Shown here: positions 61,044 through 64,000 of the stretch, piece after piece
Numbering within the stretch: the first letter of the stretch is position 1
Layout: every line of letters starts with the position of its first letter
NCBI GenBank assembly: GCA_934512135.1
Contig: CAKSWT010000017.1
Coordinates: 1 to 64,000 of the forward strand
DNA length: 64,000 nucleotides
Direction: 5' to 3'
Origin: an uncultured Oscillospiraceae bacterium
GTDB lineage: Bacteria > Bacillota > Clostridia > Oscillospirales > Oscillospiraceae
Translations under genes and position numbers: made by a program
Notes under the pieces: model-generated
Seen by the model: the letters and a program-made list of their open reading frames with translations, nothing else
Told to the model about the DNA's origin: nothing
The model's database searches: none

Positions 61044-61763
61044 ATGAAACGGTGGGGAAGACGAGTGGCGGCAGGATGGCTGGCGGCGGTTCTGCTGATG
61101 GGAATGGTTCAGGCGGAAAGCCCGGAGGAGCGGGACGCACAGCCGGTGGGCTATGTGGCGCTGACCTTTGACGACGGTCCTTCCGGGGACGTGACCAATC
61201 GGCTGCTGGACGGACTCCGGCAGAGAGGGGCCAGGGCGACCTTTTTTCTCTGCGGGTATCGGATGGAGCAATATCCCTCTGCGCTGGAACGGTACCTGCC
61301 GGAGGGCCATGAAGTGGGGGTCCACTCCACGGTGCACACCGATCTCACCAAGCTCACCGGGGAGCAGATTCATCGGGACATGTGGGAGACGGCGGAGAAG
61401 ATTCGGCAGACCGTTGGGGTGCGACCGGTGGTTATGCGGCCCCCTGGGGGTGCGTATAATGAACTGGTGCAAAAGGAGGCGGAGGAGGAGGGGATGAGTG
61501 TGATCCTCTGGTCCGTGGACCCCAAGGATTGGGCCAGCCACAACGCCGGGGCGGTGCTGGAGACCATGGCGGACAATGCCGGAGACGGGGATATTATTCT
61601 GATGCACGATATGTGGAACAGCTCCGTGGAGGCGGCGCTGGCGCTGGTGGACCGGCTCCAGGCCAGGGGATACTGCTTTGTGACGGTCAGCGAGCTGGCC
61701 ACCCTGTCGGGCCGGCAGCTGGAGGCCGGCGTGGTCTATGAGGATTTCCCGGGAAGCCGGTAA
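61044..61763 (+). CDS. Exported polysaccharide (peptidoglycan) deacetylase
   Basis: 239 residues. Signal peptide (1-24) and a NodB domain with all catalytic motifs: TFDDGP (Asp43, Asp44), HSTVH (metal histidines), RPPGG and ILMHD. Family-4 carbohydrate esterases remove acetyl groups from GlcNAc or MurNAc, giving lysozyme resistance or spore-cortex changes. The ATG at 61044 is chosen because gagg is seven bases ahead; an ATG two codons earlier is too close. Confidence 0.93.
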   Translation: MKRWGRRVAAGWLAAVLLMGMVQAESPEERDAQPVGYVALTFDDGPSGDVTNRLLDGLRQRGARATFFLCGYRMEQYPSALERYLPEGHEVGVHSTVHTDLTKLTGEQIHRDMWETAEKIRQTVGVRPVVMRPPGGAYNELVQKEAEEEGMSVILWSVDPKDWASHNAGAVLETMADNAGDGDIILMHDMWNSSVEAALALVDRLQARGYCFVTVSELATLSGRQLEAGVVYEDFPGSR

Positions 61764-61770
61764 AAAAGTA

Positions 61771-61798
61771 TTTCCTTTTGTGATTTTTATGGTATAAT
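61771..61798 (+). promoter_or_regulatory. Promoter of the flavoprotein pair
   Basis: TTTCCT-N16-TATAAT; the -10 is perfect, the -35 poor. Confidence 0.45.
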
Positions 61799-61835
61799 GT
61801 TTGGGAAAGAAACTATCCTGGGAGGATGAACAAAA

Positions 61836-62390
61836 ATGCTTACCGGAAAAAACATTGTTATGGGCATTACCGGCGGTATCGCCGCTTGGAAAGCCTGCCT
61901 GATTCTCAACAAACTGGTCATTGATCTCCACGCCAATGTGGATGTGATTATGACCAAAAACTCCGAGACCTTTATCACCGAGCAGACCATCCGTACCCTG
62001 TCCCGGAATATTGTGACCCGGGACATGTTTAAGGAGCCTGCGGTTTGGAGTGTGGAGCACATCTCGCTGGCCAAAAAGGCGGACTGCTTCCTGATTGCGC
62101 CCTGCACGGCCAATGTCATCGGAAAAATCGCCAACGGCATCGCCGACGATATGCTTACCACCACAGTGATGGCCACCCGTGCTCCTGTGGTGTTTGCCCC
62201 TGCCATGAACGACGCCATGTATACCAATCCCATTGTCCAGGGCAATATGCAGAAGCTCAAGGACCTGGGACAGTATAAGTTCATCGAGCCCCACGAGGGT
62301 GTTCTGGCCTACGGCGGCAAGGGCACCGGTGAGCTGGCAACTGCGGAGGAAATCGCAGATTATATCGTAAACCTGATCGGCAACAAGTAA
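61836..62390 (+). CDS. Flavoprotein of the HFCD family (CoaC/Dfp-like)
   Basis: 184 residues. MGITGGIAAWKA binds FMN; the active-site region APCTANVIGKIANGIADDML and APAMNDAMYTNP are characteristic of the phosphopantothenoylcysteine-decarboxylase/UbiX/LanD superfamily. Only the decarboxylase half is present, without CoaB. It may be a CoaC of CoA synthesis or decarboxylate another thiol or peptide. It pairs with a flavodoxin-like gene 18 bases downstream. The ATG follows gggaggatg. Confidence 0.85.
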   Translation: MLTGKNIVMGITGGIAAWKACLILNKLVIDLHANVDVIMTKNSETFITEQTIRTLSRNIVTRDMFKEPAVWSVEHISLAKKADCFLIAPCTANVIGKIANGIADDMLTTTVMATRAPVVFAPAMNDAMYTNPIVQGNMQKLKDLGQYKFIEPHEGVLAYGGKGTGELATAEEIADYIVNLIGNK

Positions 62391-62408
62391 TTTGGGAGGT
62401 ACTGATTT

Positions 62409-62912
62409 ATGAAAATTTCCGTTGTGTACTTTACATCCACCGGCCGCACGGCGGCCATGGCGGAGGAGATCAAAAAGGGCATTGCCGCCGCCTCCGGCGA
62501 CATCGAGGTGGGACTGTTCCCCATTACGGAGCTGACCACCTACAACGAGGACAACGTTGCCTTCGTCAACGACTCCGCTGCGGTGATCGTCGGTACCCCT
62601 GACTATTATGCCGCAGAGGCCAACCAGCTCAAGACCTGGCTGGATACCTGCCCCTGCAAGCTGGCGGATAAGCTCTGCGGCGCCTACGCCACGGCAAACT
62701 TCCTGCAGGGCGGCGGCGACATCGCCATTCAGTCTGTGCTGACCCAGCTGCTGGTCAAGGGCACGGTGATCTATTCCTCCGGTACGGCCCAGGGCCTGCC
62801 CTTTATCCATCTGGGACCCATCTGCCTGAAGGGCCAGGAGGAAGCGGCGGCGGAGCTGTTCCAGACCTATGGCACCCGGTTTGCCAAAAAGGCCATGGAG
62901 CTGTTTGCGTAA
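62409..62912 (+). CDS. Flavodoxin-family protein
   Basis: 167 residues. FMN phosphate-binding loop FTSTGRTAAMAE (the T/S-x-T-G-x-T type) and a flavodoxin fold with GTPDYYAAEANQLKTWLD, closer to WrbA/NAD(P)H:quinone-reductase-like flavoproteins than to short flavodoxins. It carries electrons or reduces quinones. It is co-transcribed with the CoaC-like gene behind gggaggtactg. C-ending codons suggest high expression. Confidence 0.88.
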   Translation: MKISVVYFTSTGRTAAMAEEIKKGIAAASGDIEVGLFPITELTTYNEDNVAFVNDSAAVIVGTPDYYAAEANQLKTWLDTCPCKLADKLCGAYATANFLQGGGDIAIQSVLTQLLVKGTVIYSSGTAQGLPFIHLGPICLKGQEEAAAELFQTYGTRFAKKAMELFA

Positions 62913-62931
62913 CATTCCATTGTCCTGACAT

Positions 62932-62968
62932 AGGGCCGCCTGGGGCGTAGCCTTTCAGCGGCCTTTGT
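62932..62968 (+). terminator. Terminator after the flavodoxin-like gene
   Basis: AGGGCCGC pairs with GCGGCCTT across a loop of about 18 bases, then tgttct. Confidence 0.55.
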
Positions 62969-63002
62969 TCTCACAACAATAAAGGATTGAGAGGGTTTTA
63001 AC

Positions 63003-64000
63003 ATGAAAAAACGTAGAATCAGCCTGGTACTGGTGCTGGCTATGGTGCTGAGCCTGGTGCTGCCCATTACGGCAGGCGCCACCGATGTGCCGGAGCATCT
63101 GTCCGGCGGCAGAACCAACCCCTATTATCATGGGATGATCCAGCCGGAGCTTCCGGAGGTTCAGCCCCAAATCACAGAGGCCCAGCGGAAGGCGGCCAGC
63201 TATGTCTCCGAGGACCAGGCGGCGAAGCAGCTTCGGGATGCCATGGTACGCCGGGAGAGCACAGTGACGCTGTACATTGCCACCGAAAACTTCTGGTATG
63301 TAGAGGACAGCGAGGGATACATAACTGATAACTGGTTTGACGAGGATTTCTTTGGAAGAGCCTATAGCCAGGAGCTGGCTGAGGGCCTCTATGACGGCGA
63401 CTACCTGAAGTGGAGCTGGGGACGTTATGACTGGTACATGGAGACACCCTATGCGAATCACTACATATTCACGGTAAGTATCTCTTACTACACCACCGCC
63501 GGAGAGGAGCAGCAGCTGGACCAGAAGCTCCGGTCTGTGGTGGACAGCCTTGGGGTCAAATCCATGACGGATTACGACGCCTACGAGACCCTGTATGACT
63601 ATGTGACGGCAAACGTGACCTATGACTACGATGGACTAAACAGCTTCCAAGCAACGCAGGACTTCCGCTGCTTCACGGCCTACAAGGCGCTGATTCAGGG
63701 AACGGCGGTCTGCCAGGGCTATGCCACCTTGTACTACGCCATGTGCCGGTATGCCGGGCTGCCCTGCCGGGTTATCACCAGTGAGGACCACGCCTGGAAT
63801 ATTGTCTATCTCAAGCACATCTGGTACAATGTTGACAGCACCTGGGATGCGGAGATGAGCACCTGGAGCTATTTCCTGCTGGGCTCTGAGAATTTTGTAG
63901 ACAATCCCAGCCATGTCAGCGAGGATGAATATCTGACGACAGAGTTCCAGCGGGCATATCCCATCAGCAGCAAGGATTATGACCCGGGCACGCCCTTTAA
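63003..64000 (+). CDS. Exported transglutaminase-like protein (partial, cut by window end)
   Basis: 332 complete codons are visible; the frame is still open at the edge. Signal peptide (1-26, VLPITAGA). A transglutaminase-like cysteine-protease fold shows the triad Cys in GTAVCQGYATLYYAM, His in SEDHAWNIV and Asp in VDSTWD. Such exported proteins are often fused to wall-binding repeats, which may lie beyond the window. It probably acts on wall or extracellular peptides. The ATG follows gagagggttttaac. Confidence 0.85.
   Translation, partial: MKKRRISLVLVLAMVLSLVLPITAGATDVPEHLSGGRTNPYYHGMIQPELPEVQPQITEAQRKAASYVSEDQAAKQLRDAMVRRESTVTLYIATENFWYVEDSEGYITDNWFDEDFFGRAYSQELAEGLYDGDYLKWSWGRYDWYMETPYANHYIFTVSISYYTTAGEEQQLDQKLRSVVDSLGVKSMTDYDAYETLYDYVTANVTYDYDGLNSFQATQDFRCFTAYKALIQGTAVCQGYATLYYAMCRYAGLPCRVITSEDHAWNIVYLKHIWYNVDSTWDAEMSTWSYFLLGSENFVDNPSHVSEDEYLTTEFQRAYPISSKDYDPGTPF

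Overview
The window reads as a chromosomal segment of a GC-rich Gram-positive anaerobe of the Clostridia, most likely Oscillospiraceae. The reasons are S-layer-homology (SLH) surface proteins, lipoproteins with clean lipoboxes, HPr kinase, a housekeeping sigma-A gene, AGGAGG-type ribosome binding sites and consensus sigma-A promoters. The genus is inferred from gene content and base composition only. I see no prophage, plasmid, transposase or CRISPR array.

Layout. 1-4400: end of an rRNA operon (5S rRNA), an SLH surface protein with a cysteine-peptidase-like head, a C39-like protein and a RelA/SpoT-domain protein. 4500-12600: glyA, a phosphoesterase, an NfeD/SPFH membrane pair, acpP behind a long leader, a MATE pump and an SLH D,D-carboxypeptidase-like protein. 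12600-20000: a CtpE-like P-type ATPase, a beta-helix protein with a Gly/Pro/Met-rich segment, a lipoprotein with a Ser/Pro linker and an alanine symporter. 20050-24900: a complete arginine deiminase operon (arcA, arcB, arcC, antiporter) behind a structured leader RNA that ends in a terminator.

25000-32650 is the most unusual stretch and looks like a cell-surface polymer locus. It holds two tandem membrane alkaline-phosphatase-superfamily proteins, a YidC insertase fused to a CDP-glycerol glycerophosphotransferase-like domain, a small membrane protein and a LicC-like nucleotidyltransferase, with a convergent acyltransferase. 33000-44000: TetR regulator, PutP symporter, zinc-ribbon parvulin foldase, hprK, a second MATE pump, a two-component system, a 31-residue membrane peptide overlapping a Nudix gene, and an M29 aminopeptidase. 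44000-53700: CarD-like regulator, lipoproteins, an alanyl-tRNA editing protein, an autoregulated MerR gene, a dense block of hairpin repeats, rpoD, tyrA and an orphan solute-binding lipoprotein. 53800-60230: one minus-strand operon for translation and cofactor functions (M20 peptidase, rlmA, prfA, tsaC, coaE, M18 aminopeptidase). 60300-64000: a hypothetical protein, a polysaccharide deacetylase, two small flavoproteins and a transglutaminase-like exported protein cut by the window end.

Connections. SLH proteins, deacetylase, carboxypeptidase and the polymer locus all act on the envelope. The arc operon yields ATP from arginine. HprK and the PTS link sugar supply to regulation. One MerR-type operator motif occurs at both the merR gene and the first MATE pump, which suggests a small drug-response regulon. 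Several intergenic regions carry structured RNA or repeats that no gene explains.
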